Assembly (NCBI RefSeq): GCF_900167165.1
Contig: NZ_FUXM01000006.1
Location: 1 to 64,000 of the forward strand
DNA: 64,000 bases
Direction of reading: 5' to 3'
Source: Carboxydocella sporoproducens DSM 16521
Lineage (GTDB): Bacteria > Bacillota > GCA-003054495 > Carboxydocellales > Carboxydocellaceae
How positions within the stretch are numbered: position 1 is the stretch's first letter; the number at the start of each line of letters is the position of its first letter. Of this stretch, positions 51,908-60,901 are shown one piece after another. Position numbers and translations under genes: made by a program. The notes beneath the pieces were generated by a model. It saw only the letters and a program-made list of their open reading frames with translations, had not been told where the DNA came from and ran no database searches.

Positions 51908-53884
51908 TTATCTGTCGCGCAACAGTCCCAGCTGTTCCAGTCTGCGATACAAAGTGCTGCGGGCTACTCCCAGTTCCCGGGCCGCCCGGGCCAGATTACC
52001 CTGACAGCGCTTGATGGTATTGAGAATGGTTTCTTCATCCAGGGAGCGCCGCATGGTTTTGCTATTTACCGGCTCCAGCCGAAGGGATTTGCCCTCCATG
52101 AGAAATTCCGGTCCTAGCTCCGCCGGGGTCAACCAGGGCCCCTGCGCTACATTGACTGCCCGTTCGATTACATTTTCCAGCTCCCGCACATTCCCCGGCC
52201 AGGAATACCGCACCAGCAGCTCTTCGGCCCGGGGATGAAAGCCCCTGATCTGCTTACCCAGCCGCTCAGTCAGCTGTTGCAGGAAAAATCTAGCCAGAGG
52301 CATGATATCATCCGGGCGCTGGCGCAAGGGCACCATCTGGATGGTCAGGACATTCAAACGGTAGTAGAGGTCAAGGCGAAAACGCCCTTTTTCCACTTCC
52401 TCCCGCAAATTCTTGTTGGTAGCCGCAATCACCCGTACATCCACCGGAATAACCTGCTGGCCCCCAATACGCATCACTGTCCGTTCCTGCAAGACTCTGA
52501 GCAAATGGGCCTGCATTTCCAGGGGCATTTCCCCGATTTCGTCCAGAAATACTGTCCCGCCATCAGCCAGCTCGAATTTACCGGAGTTACCACCCCGTTT
52601 GGCCCCGGTGAAGGCTCCTTCCGCATAGCCGAACAGCTCAGAACCGATCAGTTCCCGCGGCAGGGCGGCACAGTTGATAGCGATGAACGGTCCGCTGGCC
52701 CTCGGCCCGGCATTGTGAATAGCCTGGGCAAAAACCTCCTTGCCGGTGCCGCTTTCCCCCAGCAAGAGCACGGTGGAATTGCTGCGGGCCGCCTGGCGAG
52801 CCAGCTCCACTGTCCGCAGAAAAGCCGGGTTAGTACCGATCAGGTCATTAAAACTGAAGCGGGCCCGGGCTCCCACCATTTTAGATACCAGCTGTCTTAC
52901 TTTCTGGATTTCCCTGACCACCACTACCATCCCCACCAGCCGTTGCTGGCTGTTATAAATAGGCCGGCAGGAGACAGTACAGTGAATCTGCCCCCGCCAG
53001 CTTTCCTGTTGCCACTCCTCCTCGGAAATTTCCTCTGCCCGGGTCAGGGCCCGGCTGACAGGGTTGCCTTCCCCCAGGATTTCGTCTATTTTCTGCCCAA
53101 TGGCCCCCTCGCTGTTTAACCGCAAAATTCGGGCCGCCGCCTGATTCAAACGGGTTACCCGACCTTGCTCATCCAGAGCCAGTAATCCTTCTGAGATAGC
53201 CTCCATAATGGCGCTCTGATAACGATTTAACACCGTCATTCTCTCCAGCGCCCGATTGATTTTTAACTGCCCCTCAATGGCCTGGGTGGCTGCAACCACC
53301 ATACCCAGGGTGTGACTGTGCACCTTTTCGAAACTGCCCGTCATGCTGATAGCGCCCAGAGGTTGGCCAGCCAGGCCCATAATGGGAGCGGCAGAACAGG
53401 TCCAGGGATGCAGGCCCTCAAGATAGTGTTCGGCAGCAAAAACCTGAATAGGCCGAAGTAAGCGCAAAGCCAGCCCGGTGGCATTGGTGCCGCTCACCCC
53501 TTCCGCCAGGCAGGCACCAGGCACGAGACGACATTCACGAGCCAAACGCAGGGTTTCCGGGTCCCCAACGCTTTCCAGCAAATAGCCCTCTTCATCCACC
53601 AGGGATACGATAAACCCGGAGCCCTGGACAAAAGAGTAGAGAGATTTTAAATAGGGAGTAGCCAGATTGATTAACTCTTCCCTTTCCCGCCGCCGGCTGA
53701 ACAATTCTTCCTTGCCCAGCACCAGCGGTACTTTTTTTAGCTCCGATTTGATCCCGGCCTGGCGGGAACGCCGCCAGGACTCGGCTATTTCCGGCCTCAG
53801 GTGCTCCTGGTTTATTCCAGCCCGGCCCTGACGCTGAAATTCCAGCCAGGCCTGATACAAATGGTCAGAGAGCAGATGTACCAT
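51908..53884 (-). CDS. AcoR-like sigma-54 activator (GAF-PAS-AAA+-HTH)
   Basis: The protein has 658 residues: an N-terminal GAF sensor region (about 70-215), a PAS domain (about 225-340), the sigma-54 AAA+ domain with Walker A GESGTGKE, the sigma-54-contacting loop GAFTGAKRGG and LDEIGE, and a C-terminal Fis-type HTH (LARAARELGVARSTLYRRL). The N-terminal RPEIAESWRRSRQAGI motif is typical of AcoR-type activators. It lies just upstream of the hdr-met operon with its candidate sigma-54 promoter, so it probably controls that operon. The signal is unknown. The ATG at 53884 has GAGGGGGAG 6 bases upstream. Confidence 0.9.
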   Translation of the reverse strand: MVHLLSDHLYQAWLEFQRQGRAGINQEHLRPEIAESWRRSRQAGIKSELKKVPLVLGKEELFSRRREREELINLATPYLKSLYSFVQGSGFIVSLVDEEGYLLESVGDPETLRLARECRLVPGACLAEGVSGTNATGLALRLLRPIQVFAAEHYLEGLHPWTCSAAPIMGLAGQPLGAISMTGSFEKVHSHTLGMVVAATQAIEGQLKINRALERMTVLNRYQSAIMEAISEGLLALDEQGRVTRLNQAAARILRLNSEGAIGQKIDEILGEGNPVSRALTRAEEISEEEWQQESWRGQIHCTVSCRPIYNSQQRLVGMVVVVREIQKVRQLVSKMVGARARFSFNDLIGTNPAFLRTVELARQAARSNSTVLLLGESGTGKEVFAQAIHNAGPRASGPFIAINCAALPRELIGSELFGYAEGAFTGAKRGGNSGKFELADGGTVFLDEIGEMPLEMQAHLLRVLQERTVMRIGGQQVIPVDVRVIAATNKNLREEVEKGRFRLDLYYRLNVLTIQMVPLRQRPDDIMPLARFFLQQLTERLGKQIRGFHPRAEELLVRYSWPGNVRELENVIERAVNVAQGPWLTPAELGPEFLMEGKSLRLEPVNSKTMRRSLDEETILNTIKRCQGNLARAARELGVARSTLYRRLEQLGLLRDR

Positions 53885-53913
53885 CCCGCACTCCCCCTCT
53901 TGTTCCTGTCTGC

Positions 53914-53946
53914 ACAAAAACAGAACCGGTCCTGTTCGGACCGGTT
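53914..53946 (-). terminator. Hairpin (terminator or leader) upstream of the sigma-54 activator
   Basis: AACCGGTCC (53924-53932) and GGACCGGTT (53938-53946) form a perfect 9-bp stem with a five-base loop, followed on the minus strand by CTGTTTTTG. It would stop transcripts coming from the small zinc-protein gene. Confidence 0.65.
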
Positions 53947-54092
53947 TGCCCATTCCACCCTATGCGCCTTTTTCCCCACCAAACCTGTTGCATAAGCGTC
54001 CGCCCCTTTTTCCCCCTTTGCTTTCAATGTACCTTTTTTTCAGCAAAATTGAAACAGCCGGGCGGCCAATGGTCAAAATCAGCAGTTAAAGG

Positions 54093-54368
54093 TCATGATA
54101 AATCGGTTTCGCAGAGGGGACAGCGGTCATCCCACTCAGACCAGCACTGGTTGCACATAATCAAACCACAATCACACAGTTTTACATCCAGAGCTGTCTT
54201 TTTCTCCTGGCAGGCTCGGCAGAAATAGACGGCCGTAACCGAAGTTACAATCGCCCCCCGCCGCACCTCCTTTAACTCCATTTTCTGCACCAGGCGCAAT
54301 TGGGGCTTTTCCGGGCCAGGCAGCACTTCCGGCATCCCTTCGGGATAGCGAATTTTATCCACCGCCAT
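54093..54368 (-). CDS. Small zinc-ribbon/RING-like protein, unknown
   Basis: The protein has 91 residues. The C-terminal half has eight cysteines in four pairs (FCRAC, LCDC, MCNQC and RCPLC), which suggests two zinc sites in a RING-like or treble-clef arrangement. The N-terminal half is featureless. It has a good AAGGAGG box. I do not know its function, and no neighbour explains it. Confidence 0.7.
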   Translation of the reverse strand: MAVDKIRYPEGMPEVLPGPEKPQLRLVQKMELKEVRRGAIVTSVTAVYFCRACQEKKTALDVKLCDCGLIMCNQCWSEWDDRCPLCETDLS

Positions 54369-54549
54369 CTTCCATTCCTCCTTTCCGCCGCTCCTGCTTT
54401 CGGCTGCTTTTGACTATTATCCTAGCAAGAGCAATGCCCGCTGCGGGCCTTATCGGCGAAAAGAAGTTTTTCGTCCCTCAATGGTTATTCAGGCAGTTTA
54501 ATTGTTATGCGGCCTCTTCCCAGTGTCCCAGCATCTGTTGCATACTGTC
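54369..54549. other. Intergenic region with no recognised gene
   Basis: It contains a short GCCCG-CTG-CGGGC hairpin near 54438-54450 without a T tract. I see nothing else of note. Confidence 0.5.
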
Positions 54550-55533
54550 TTATCCCGCCAGCAGCAAGGCACATACTTCAGGCACCTTCTCCCAGTAGTT
54601 TACAGCCTTATTTAGTTTGGCGGCGTATTTCTCCTGGTTCCAGCCTTCTTTGCGGTAAAAATAGCGATTGGCCAGGCGCCAGAATTTCTGGGGAAAAGTG
54701 AGAAAAGCAGCGATCACCGTCTTTTCCTCAGCTGACAGGGGGCGTATCTCCTCATAAGCGGCCAGAATGGCTTCTGCCTTTTCCCTCTGCCAGCCCTGGC
54801 GCTTCATAGCCCGTTGCAACAACCGGGCCACATCGGCTGCTGGTAAGTCCTGGCGACAATAATCGAAATCGATTAAATAAGCATGCCCATCCGGATGAAT
54901 GATGAAATTACGGGCCGCCACATCCCGATGGATAAAAGCCTGAGCTCTTTCAGCTTCACTAGCCACCACCTGGTACTGGCTGCTGTTGAGTACTTCCAGA
55001 GCCTGCCTGGCCAGTTGCAAACCCCGGGGCAAAGCCTGCAAAAATCCCCGTTCAAAGGAATTGAGTTTTCCCTTCATGGCCAGCAGTTTTTGAAAAGCCT
55101 GCAACTCCTCAATCCTTTCCTCATATTTTTCCGGCCAGGCCCAGTACATGGTTTTGGGCCGGCTGCCCGGCGGTGGTGTCAGCCCATGAGCCACCTGATG
55201 CAAAGCCGCCAGGGTCCGGGCTGCCTGCAAGCAATCCTGCCGGCGGCGAAAATCACAGCCCCTACCTTGAACCCAGCCCGTGGCCAGCCAGCTCTCTCCC
55301 CCCTCCTGCCAGATTGCTTCGCCCTGCCCTGTCAGTACCAGGGGAGCAAACCAGGGAAACTGCTTTTGTTTTAAATACTGAAGGGCAGCTGTAATAAACG
55401 CCAGTCGTTCCGGACTGGTAGTAGGTCGTTTTAAAGCAAATTCCCCTTGCCGGGCCCGCACTTTCCAGACTGTATCATTGATTCGTCGAAACCTGGCTTT
55501 TTCCCAACCGTAAGCCTCTGCTATTCTTTTCAT
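54550..55533 (-). CDS. CotS-family spore-coat protein (kinase-like fold)
   Basis: The protein has 327 residues in the aminoglycoside-phosphotransferase-like fold. It has the catalytic-loop motif FIHRDVAARNFIIH near 193 and IDFDYCRQDLP near 214, with FALKRP as the nucleotide lysine near 35. Firmicute proteins of this kind (CotS, CotI, YutH) are spore-coat parts or coat kinases. It supports an endospore former. It sits behind the metallophosphoesterase gene, with a terminator between whose 3' arm holds this gene's ribosome binding site. Confidence 0.82.
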   Translation of the reverse strand: MKRIAEAYGWEKARFRRINDTVWKVRARQGEFALKRPTTSPERLAFITAALQYLKQKQFPWFAPLVLTGQGEAIWQEGGESWLATGWVQGRGCDFRRRQDCLQAARTLAALHQVAHGLTPPPGSRPKTMYWAWPEKYEERIEELQAFQKLLAMKGKLNSFERGFLQALPRGLQLARQALEVLNSSQYQVVASEAERAQAFIHRDVAARNFIIHPDGHAYLIDFDYCRQDLPAADVARLLQRAMKRQGWQREKAEAILAAYEEIRPLSAEEKTVIAAFLTFPQKFWRLANRYFYRKEGWNQEKYAAKLNKAVNYWEKVPEVCALLLAG

Positions 55534-55573
55534 AAAAAAATTCCCCCTTTGGCACAGTTTATGCCCGGGGGAA
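55534..55573 (-). terminator. Terminator whose 3' arm contains the cotS ribosome binding site
   Basis: TTCCCCC (55541-55547) and GGGGGAA (55567-55573), with an inner GGCA/TGCC pairing, form a stem followed by seven T on the minus strand. The minus-strand AAAGGGGGAA just before the T tract is also the best ribosome binding site for the cotS ATG at 55533. Confidence 0.7.
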
Positions 55574-55581
55574 GAAAGGAG

Positions 55582-57825
55582 TTATTTTTTCTTTTTTCTT
55601 TTTGCTTTCGCCTTTTTCTTCTTTTTCGCCTGTTCAGCCAGTTTTTTCTGGGCCTCGGCCTTGAGCCGTTCCTGCTCGGCCAGGTATATCCGCCAGTCTG
55701 GCAGTTTCCCCTGCAGAATAGCTCCCGTCGGCGTGAGAGGTACCTTGAGGGCCAGGACCTGGCCCTCAAGGTCTGCCCCATAGACTACATCCCCCATTGC
55801 TGCCGGTGCCGCCAGCATAAAGGCATCCCCTGTCTTGTACTGCCAGCTGAGGCGGCCATTCTGAGCATCGATCCCAATTAAGCCACCATAGAAGGTGTTC
55901 CAGACCAGCTGACCACCCACCAGAACGGGTCGGGTATCATAGATGGTCTTGCCGCTATTAAATTGCCATAATTCCTTGCCGGTCAGAGGATGATAAGCAT
56001 ACAAGCGGCCACTGACAGCATTAACAAATACCGCCTGTCCCTGTACCAGCGGTGCACCATAGCCTCCTGCCAGTTTGGCCTTCCAGGCCAGTTTGCCGTC
56101 CAGCTGGTCCAGAGCAAAGAGGGAATAGCCGCCCTGGCGTTTGTCCGCAGGGGCAACGGCATAGACCAGCCCATACCCTACCGCCATCGGTGCGGTAGCC
56201 GGAGCATAATAAAATCCGCTGTTGATCAGGGTCTTCCAGAGAAGCTTGCCGCTATCGGCCGCCAGGGCATATACGTAACCATCGTTACTACCTACAAAAA
56301 GACGGTTACCAGCCAGCACCGGCTGGGCCCGTAGACCCCCGCCGGTTTTATAGTTCCAGACAATCCCACCATTTTCAGGAGCCAGTGCCACTACCTGCCC
56401 GGTAGCCAGGGCACAGATCAGGTACTTGCCGCTCCATATCGGTGTAGCCAGGGAACCCGCCGGTAACTTAACCTGCCAGAGCACCTGGCCTTCGTCATTA
56501 ACAGCGGCAGCCCAGCCATCCACTGCCACAGCCATGGCTCCCTCAGGGAAAAGCACTGCTCTTCCCACCAGAGCCTCCCCTTCCGGGCTCACCTGGTATG
56601 ACCAGAGACGGTTACCGGTGAAGCGGTCCAGAGCCGTCAGTTGCCCATCACTGGAAGTAACCAGCAGTTGTTTGTTCCAGGGCAGTGGAGCAGACTGGAC
56701 ACTGCCCTTTACTTCAGCCTGCCAGAGCAGAGCCGGTTGACCGGTAACCTGGAAGGTTTGATTGAGATGGTAGACCTGGCCGCCGGAAAAAACCAGGCGA
56801 ACTGTAGCCAGATGCTGACCAGGGGTAGTAATCTGCCAGTTCAGCTGCCAGCTGCCATCAGGCCGGGGAGCGAGTTTCTGCCAGTTGCCAGACCGGTCTA
56901 CCCGGGCTTCAATACGCTCAGGACGTTCTTCCCCGGATAAGCGCAGGCTGATTCCCGTAGCCGCAGCCTGCACTTCCGCTCCTTGCAGGTTAACAGTTTC
57001 GCGAGCTGAAACTTCCGCCAGCTTTTTCAGCCAGGGGAAACCGATCTGCTTATGCCAGAGGGTCAATTTCCCCTCTTTGATTTGAACCAGGGCATAGCCA
57101 CCATCCACAATGGCTTTCACCATAAAAAAGGGACGACCATTGCGGTTCCACTGCAGGTGGCTGTGGCCATGTCCGGCAAAATAGGCCAGAACATTATAGC
57201 CTTGCAGTATTCCCAGTACCTGATCCTCATTATCGATAAAGCGGTTACTAAAAGCCAGCGGATGATGGCTGAAAACCAGCACCGGCGTACCAGGAGCCAG
57301 CCGGGCCAGGTCAGCTTGCAACCAGCTGAGCTGGGGTCCATCGATATGGCCATGGGTAGCACCAGGGATAGCTGAATCCAGGATAATAAAATGGTAGCCC
57401 TTATAATCAAAGGAATAATAGCTTTTGCCTCCCTGCCCGAACAGCCGGGCCCAAACGGGTTTGGTTTGATCACTCCAGCGGCTGTCATGGTTGCCCAGGG
57501 CGTTGTACAAAGGCACCTTTAGAGGGCTGACCGCCTGGCGATAAGCATTGATTTCCCAGGCCAGTCCTTTTTCCGTCATATCACCCATGTGAATGACAAA
57601 ATCCAGGGCCACAGGATTCTGGTTGAGTTCAGTTACTGCCAGCCTGGTTCGGGCCAGGCCTGTACTAAAACCCACATGGGAATCGGTAATTACAGCAAAG
57701 GTTAAGTCCGCAGCCGGATCCAGGTAGCCCTGGTAGACTGCCGCAGCCACAGTTTCGGAAGCCCGGGCCAGCCCAGGCCAGCACCAGGCCAGAACCAGGC
57801 TCAAGAGGAATATTAACTTTCGCAT
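55582..57825 (-). CDS. Secreted metallophosphoesterase fused to PQQ-type propeller
   Basis: The protein has 747 residues. A signal peptide (1-24) is followed by a calcineurin-like phosphoesterase domain (about 30-260) with the five metal motifs: TDSHVG, HMGDMTEKG, GNHDSR, FSHHPL and GHGHSH. A beta-sandwich linker (about 290-370) leads to seven or eight PQQ-like propeller repeats (about 375-690; for example VTSSDGQLTALDRFTGNRLW). It ends with a 16-20 residue lysine-rich tail, which could bind to anionic cell wall polymers. The start at 57825 follows AAAGGGG. It lies 26 bases downstream of recJ. The substrate is unknown. Confidence 0.85.
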   Translation of the reverse strand: MRKLIFLLSLVLAWCWPGLARASETVAAAVYQGYLDPAADLTFAVITDSHVGFSTGLARTRLAVTELNQNPVALDFVIHMGDMTEKGLAWEINAYRQAVSPLKVPLYNALGNHDSRWSDQTKPVWARLFGQGGKSYYSFDYKGYHFIILDSAIPGATHGHIDGPQLSWLQADLARLAPGTPVLVFSHHPLAFSNRFIDNEDQVLGILQGYNVLAYFAGHGHSHLQWNRNGRPFFMVKAIVDGGYALVQIKEGKLTLWHKQIGFPWLKKLAEVSARETVNLQGAEVQAAATGISLRLSGEERPERIEARVDRSGNWQKLAPRPDGSWQLNWQITTPGQHLATVRLVFSGGQVYHLNQTFQVTGQPALLWQAEVKGSVQSAPLPWNKQLLVTSSDGQLTALDRFTGNRLWSYQVSPEGEALVGRAVLFPEGAMAVAVDGWAAAVNDEGQVLWQVKLPAGSLATPIWSGKYLICALATGQVVALAPENGGIVWNYKTGGGLRAQPVLAGNRLFVGSNDGYVYALAADSGKLLWKTLINSGFYYAPATAPMAVGYGLVYAVAPADKRQGGYSLFALDQLDGKLAWKAKLAGGYGAPLVQGQAVFVNAVSGRLYAYHPLTGKELWQFNSGKTIYDTRPVLVGGQLVWNTFYGGLIGIDAQNGRLSWQYKTGDAFMLAAPAAMGDVVYGADLEGQVLALKVPLTPTGAILQGKLPDWRIYLAEQERLKAEAQKKLAEQAKKKKKAKAKRKKKK

Positions 57826-57851
57826 AACTCCAGTCCCCTTTAAAAACAAAT

Positions 57852-60098
57852 TTAATGTAAATAAAGTTTTATTCTATCTATCTCTTTTTCTAAAAGAAAT
57901 CGGCGAAAGGCTGTACTTTCCTGTAAAGCTGCCAGCAAACCCGCTTCCAGTTTACGGTCTCCCGGCCCTTTCCCGGGTCCTTTTTGCAGAATCAGCTCTT
58001 CCTCTTCTACTTCTAATATTTGCAGAAAATGACGGGCCTGTAATACCTGCAGACCAAGAAAAACAGTTTCCACCGTTTCCCCCAGCCTGGCTGCCGCCTC
58101 TTCCAGGTTAATCCGCCCCAGAAAGGGAGGCAAAAGGGCCAGGTTATGTTTCAAGAGTGCCAGCAAATTCTGGAGGAAATCATCAGCCCTGCCCAAATCT
58201 GCTCTGCCAAAAGCCAGTACCAGCCGCCGGGCCCCGGTCAAGGCCAGCATTTCCCGCAGCTGGCGTTCCGATGGCGGTGGTTTCAACAAAACCAGGGTTT
58301 CTGCCCTGACTGGCGGAGTATACCCTTCACCCCACTGATAATACCAGCTCTCCTGCCAGAGCGGCAGTTGCCGCCCTTCCTCCCTCCAGTTGCGCCAGTC
58401 CTCAATAACCAGATTGAGGGCTGGCTGTGGTCCCGGCAGGGTGCGAGCCAGAAAATCCAGGCAAATCAGCTGCGTACTTTCCCTCTGCCAGACTGGCTGC
58501 ACCAGCAAATCCCCCCGGGTTCCCGGCACAATTTGTTCTGCCCGTTCCGCCGCCAGCCACCAGTTCAACGTTTGTCCTATTCCCTGCTGTCTGATGGTAA
58601 GCTTCAAATGGCGTTGAGCCAGGACCTGGGTCGAAACTATCTCCACCCCTTCCAGTAAAAATACAGGAGGGGGATTGCCTGGTCCAAAAGGCTTCAATTC
58701 CTGCCATTCCCGGGCCAGTTCCGGGCTTAACTCGGTCAGATTGAAAGGTAGATCATACAGCAGGGTTGTAGTGGTCGGCAGATTTTGCTGCTGTTGCACC
58801 AAAACCGATTTGAGAGTGGTGGTAAAAGCTTCCCAGTTCAGGCGAGGCAGGGAAAATCCGGCTGCTTCCGCATGACCGCCATATTTCTGCAAATGAACTT
58901 CAGCCTGTTGCAAAGCCTCCCGGCAATGGTAACCTGCCGGTGCCCGGGCAGAACCGGTCAGGGTTTCCCCATCTTCCTTCAATCCTGCCAGCAATACCGG
59001 CACCCGATATTTTTCGCAGAGGCGCCCGGCCACTATTCCCAGTACGCCATGATGCCAGTGCGGCTGCCAGAGCAGAATGGGTTCACCCGGTTGCCAGCCC
59101 CTCAGGCGCAATAATTCTTCCGCTTCCTGCCCCATTTCATCCCCGATGGCTTTGCGTTGCCGGTTCAGCAATTCCAGCCTGCGGGCAATTTCATCTAACC
59201 TGGTTTCATCACGGCCAATCAACAATTCTACCGCCAGGCGAGCATGGTCCAACCGCCCGGCGGCATTGAGCCTGGGTGCCAGTTGAAAAGCTATCAGCTC
59301 TTCATCAATCTCCTCCTGCCGGTAACGGGCCAGCAGCAGGCCCAAACCGGGATAAACCTGATCGGATTGCAACAGCTGTAAACCCCGTTTCACCAGTGTA
59401 CGGTTATCCCCCAGCAAAGGTACCACATCAGCGACCAACCCCAGGGCTACCAGCTGTTCCAGTTCTCTTTCCTGACCCGCTCTCCCGGCCAGCTGATAGA
59501 GCTGACGCACCAGATAATAGGCTACACCGACACCGGAAAGCCAGGCAGCCGGATGGGCGGGTTGATCCAGCAGGTGAGGATTGATCACCGCCTCTGCCGC
59601 CGGCAGCCGTTCCGGTGGCAGGTGGTGATCAGTAATCACCACCTTGAGCCCTAGCTCTCTGGCTCGCCGTACTTCTTCTTCATTGCTCACTCCGCAGTCA
59701 CAGGTGAGCACCAGCTGGATCCCGGCAGCCGCTGCCTGTTCCAGCCGCTCCTTATTTAATCCATATCCTTCCTCAAACCGGTCAGGTACGTGGTACTCCA
59801 CCTTTGCCCCCAGAGCTTGCAGGGCCCGGTACAGAACAGCGGTAGCAGTGACTCCATCCACATCATAGTCCCCATAGACCAGGATAGGTTGCCCCATTTC
59901 GATGGCCTGCCAGACCAGGCTGGCGCCGGTTTCCAGCTGGGGTAAATCCAGCGGAGAGCTCAACTCCGCTTCTGGCGGCAATTCAGTCCAGCCCCGCTGC
60001 CAGAGGAGCTGGGCCAGATAAGGTTTGCTGCCTGCCAGTTCCTGCAGTTCAACCGGCATCGGCCGGAGGTTACGCAACTGAAATCTGACCTCTCTCAC
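57852..60098 (-). CDS. recJ: Single-stranded-DNA-specific exonuclease RecJ
   Basis: The protein has 748 residues. The DHH-family motifs are present: VYGDYDVDGVTATAVLYRAL (about 76), LTCDCGVSNEEE, ITDHHLPPERLP (about 158) and the DHHA1 motif YGGHAEAAGFSL near 405, followed by the OB-fold region. The enzyme degrades single-stranded DNA 5' to 3' in recombination repair. A GTG start overlaps the nuclease gene stop (GTGA). Its C-terminal 250 residues are the usual Firmicute RecJ extension. Confidence 0.92.
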   Translation of the reverse strand: MREVRFQLRNLRPMPVELQELAGSKPYLAQLLWQRGWTELPPEAELSSPLDLPQLETGASLVWQAIEMGQPILVYGDYDVDGVTATAVLYRALQALGAKVEYHVPDRFEEGYGLNKERLEQAAAAGIQLVLTCDCGVSNEEEVRRARELGLKVVITDHHLPPERLPAAEAVINPHLLDQPAHPAAWLSGVGVAYYLVRQLYQLAGRAGQERELEQLVALGLVADVVPLLGDNRTLVKRGLQLLQSDQVYPGLGLLLARYRQEEIDEELIAFQLAPRLNAAGRLDHARLAVELLIGRDETRLDEIARRLELLNRQRKAIGDEMGQEAEELLRLRGWQPGEPILLWQPHWHHGVLGIVAGRLCEKYRVPVLLAGLKEDGETLTGSARAPAGYHCREALQQAEVHLQKYGGHAEAAGFSLPRLNWEAFTTTLKSVLVQQQQNLPTTTTLLYDLPFNLTELSPELAREWQELKPFGPGNPPPVFLLEGVEIVSTQVLAQRHLKLTIRQQGIGQTLNWWLAAERAEQIVPGTRGDLLVQPVWQRESTQLICLDFLARTLPGPQPALNLVIEDWRNWREEGRQLPLWQESWYYQWGEGYTPPVRAETLVLLKPPPSERQLREMLALTGARRLVLAFGRADLGRADDFLQNLLALLKHNLALLPPFLGRINLEEAAARLGETVETVFLGLQVLQARHFLQILEVEEEELILQKGPGKGPGDRKLEAGLLAALQESTAFRRFLLEKEIDRIKLYLH

Positions 60099-60901
60099 CA
60101 GCTTTCCCCCTCAACCAGTTGCCAGCTTAAATCCTCCAGCCCCAGTTCCCTGGCTGGATCCAGCTCTTCAGTAATCTGACCCTGACAGAGAGGGCGGTAT
60201 TCACAACTGCGACAAACCTCCTCCACGCCTACAGGCGGATAATCGGCAGCAGCAATTGTTGCCTGGATTTCCGCCAGCACCTGACTTAAACGTTCTTCTG
60301 CCTCGGCCAGAAACTTTTCCTTTCCCGGTATGACTACCCGCTGGGCCGGATAGCGGGGATTCCAGTAGACCAGGCTAACCTCGGCATCAGGGGGCAAACC
60401 CAGATAGTTGCGACCACAGCGAGCGGCTACCAGCAGGTAGAGGCGGGTTTGCCAGCGTTCTGTCAGCAGTTTCTCTTGCAGAGGAGCAGCCTGAGTCTTC
60501 CAGTCATAAATTAGCAGGCGGCCATCGGGAATTTGCACCAGCAAATCATATTTAACCAGCAAAGAACCCCAGGGACTTTGCCAGCGCAATTCCTGTTCGG
60601 GATAATAGCTGTACCCGTCCTGGCGGGACCAGGTTGCTGCCAGGGCAGCCAGCCACTGGTTCAGGTTGCTTTCCCCCACCGGCGGTACCTGTCCGGTCAG
60701 GTAATATTGCTGGGCCAGGCGATGGAAAGTTAACCCCCGTTCCAGCTCCCGCAGGCTTTCTTCATTTTTTCCCCATACCGTGGGCCAGTAGAGAGCATCC
60801 ACATAGCGATAGCGAAAACGGCGCCGGCAGGTGAGAAAGGTTTCCAGGGCTGCCTGACTGAAGGTCAGCTGCTGAAATAACTGTTTCTTATTTCTATTCA
60901 T
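60095..60901 (-). CDS. RecB-family PD-(D/E)XK nuclease with Fe-S cluster site
   Basis: The protein has 268 residues. It opens with FSQAALETFLTCRRRFRYRYV and closes with VCRSCEYRPLC: one cysteine early and three late, as in AddB and Cas4 where they bind a [4Fe-4S] cluster that staples the nuclease domain. The core has LLIYDWKTQ (D and K of the nuclease active site) near 149. It starts 8 bases inside the end of the helicase gene. It is likely the nuclease partner of the two helicase-like proteins encoded upstream. Confidence 0.82.
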   Translation of the reverse strand: MNRNKKQLFQQLTFSQAALETFLTCRRRFRYRYVDALYWPTVWGKNEESLRELERGLTFHRLAQQYYLTGQVPPVGESNLNQWLAALAATWSRQDGYSYYPEQELRWQSPWGSLLVKYDLLVQIPDGRLLIYDWKTQAAPLQEKLLTERWQTRLYLLVAARCGRNYLGLPPDAEVSLVYWNPRYPAQRVVIPGKEKFLAEAEERLSQVLAEIQATIAAADYPPVGVEEVCRSCEYRPLCQGQITEELDPARELGLEDLSWQLVEGESW

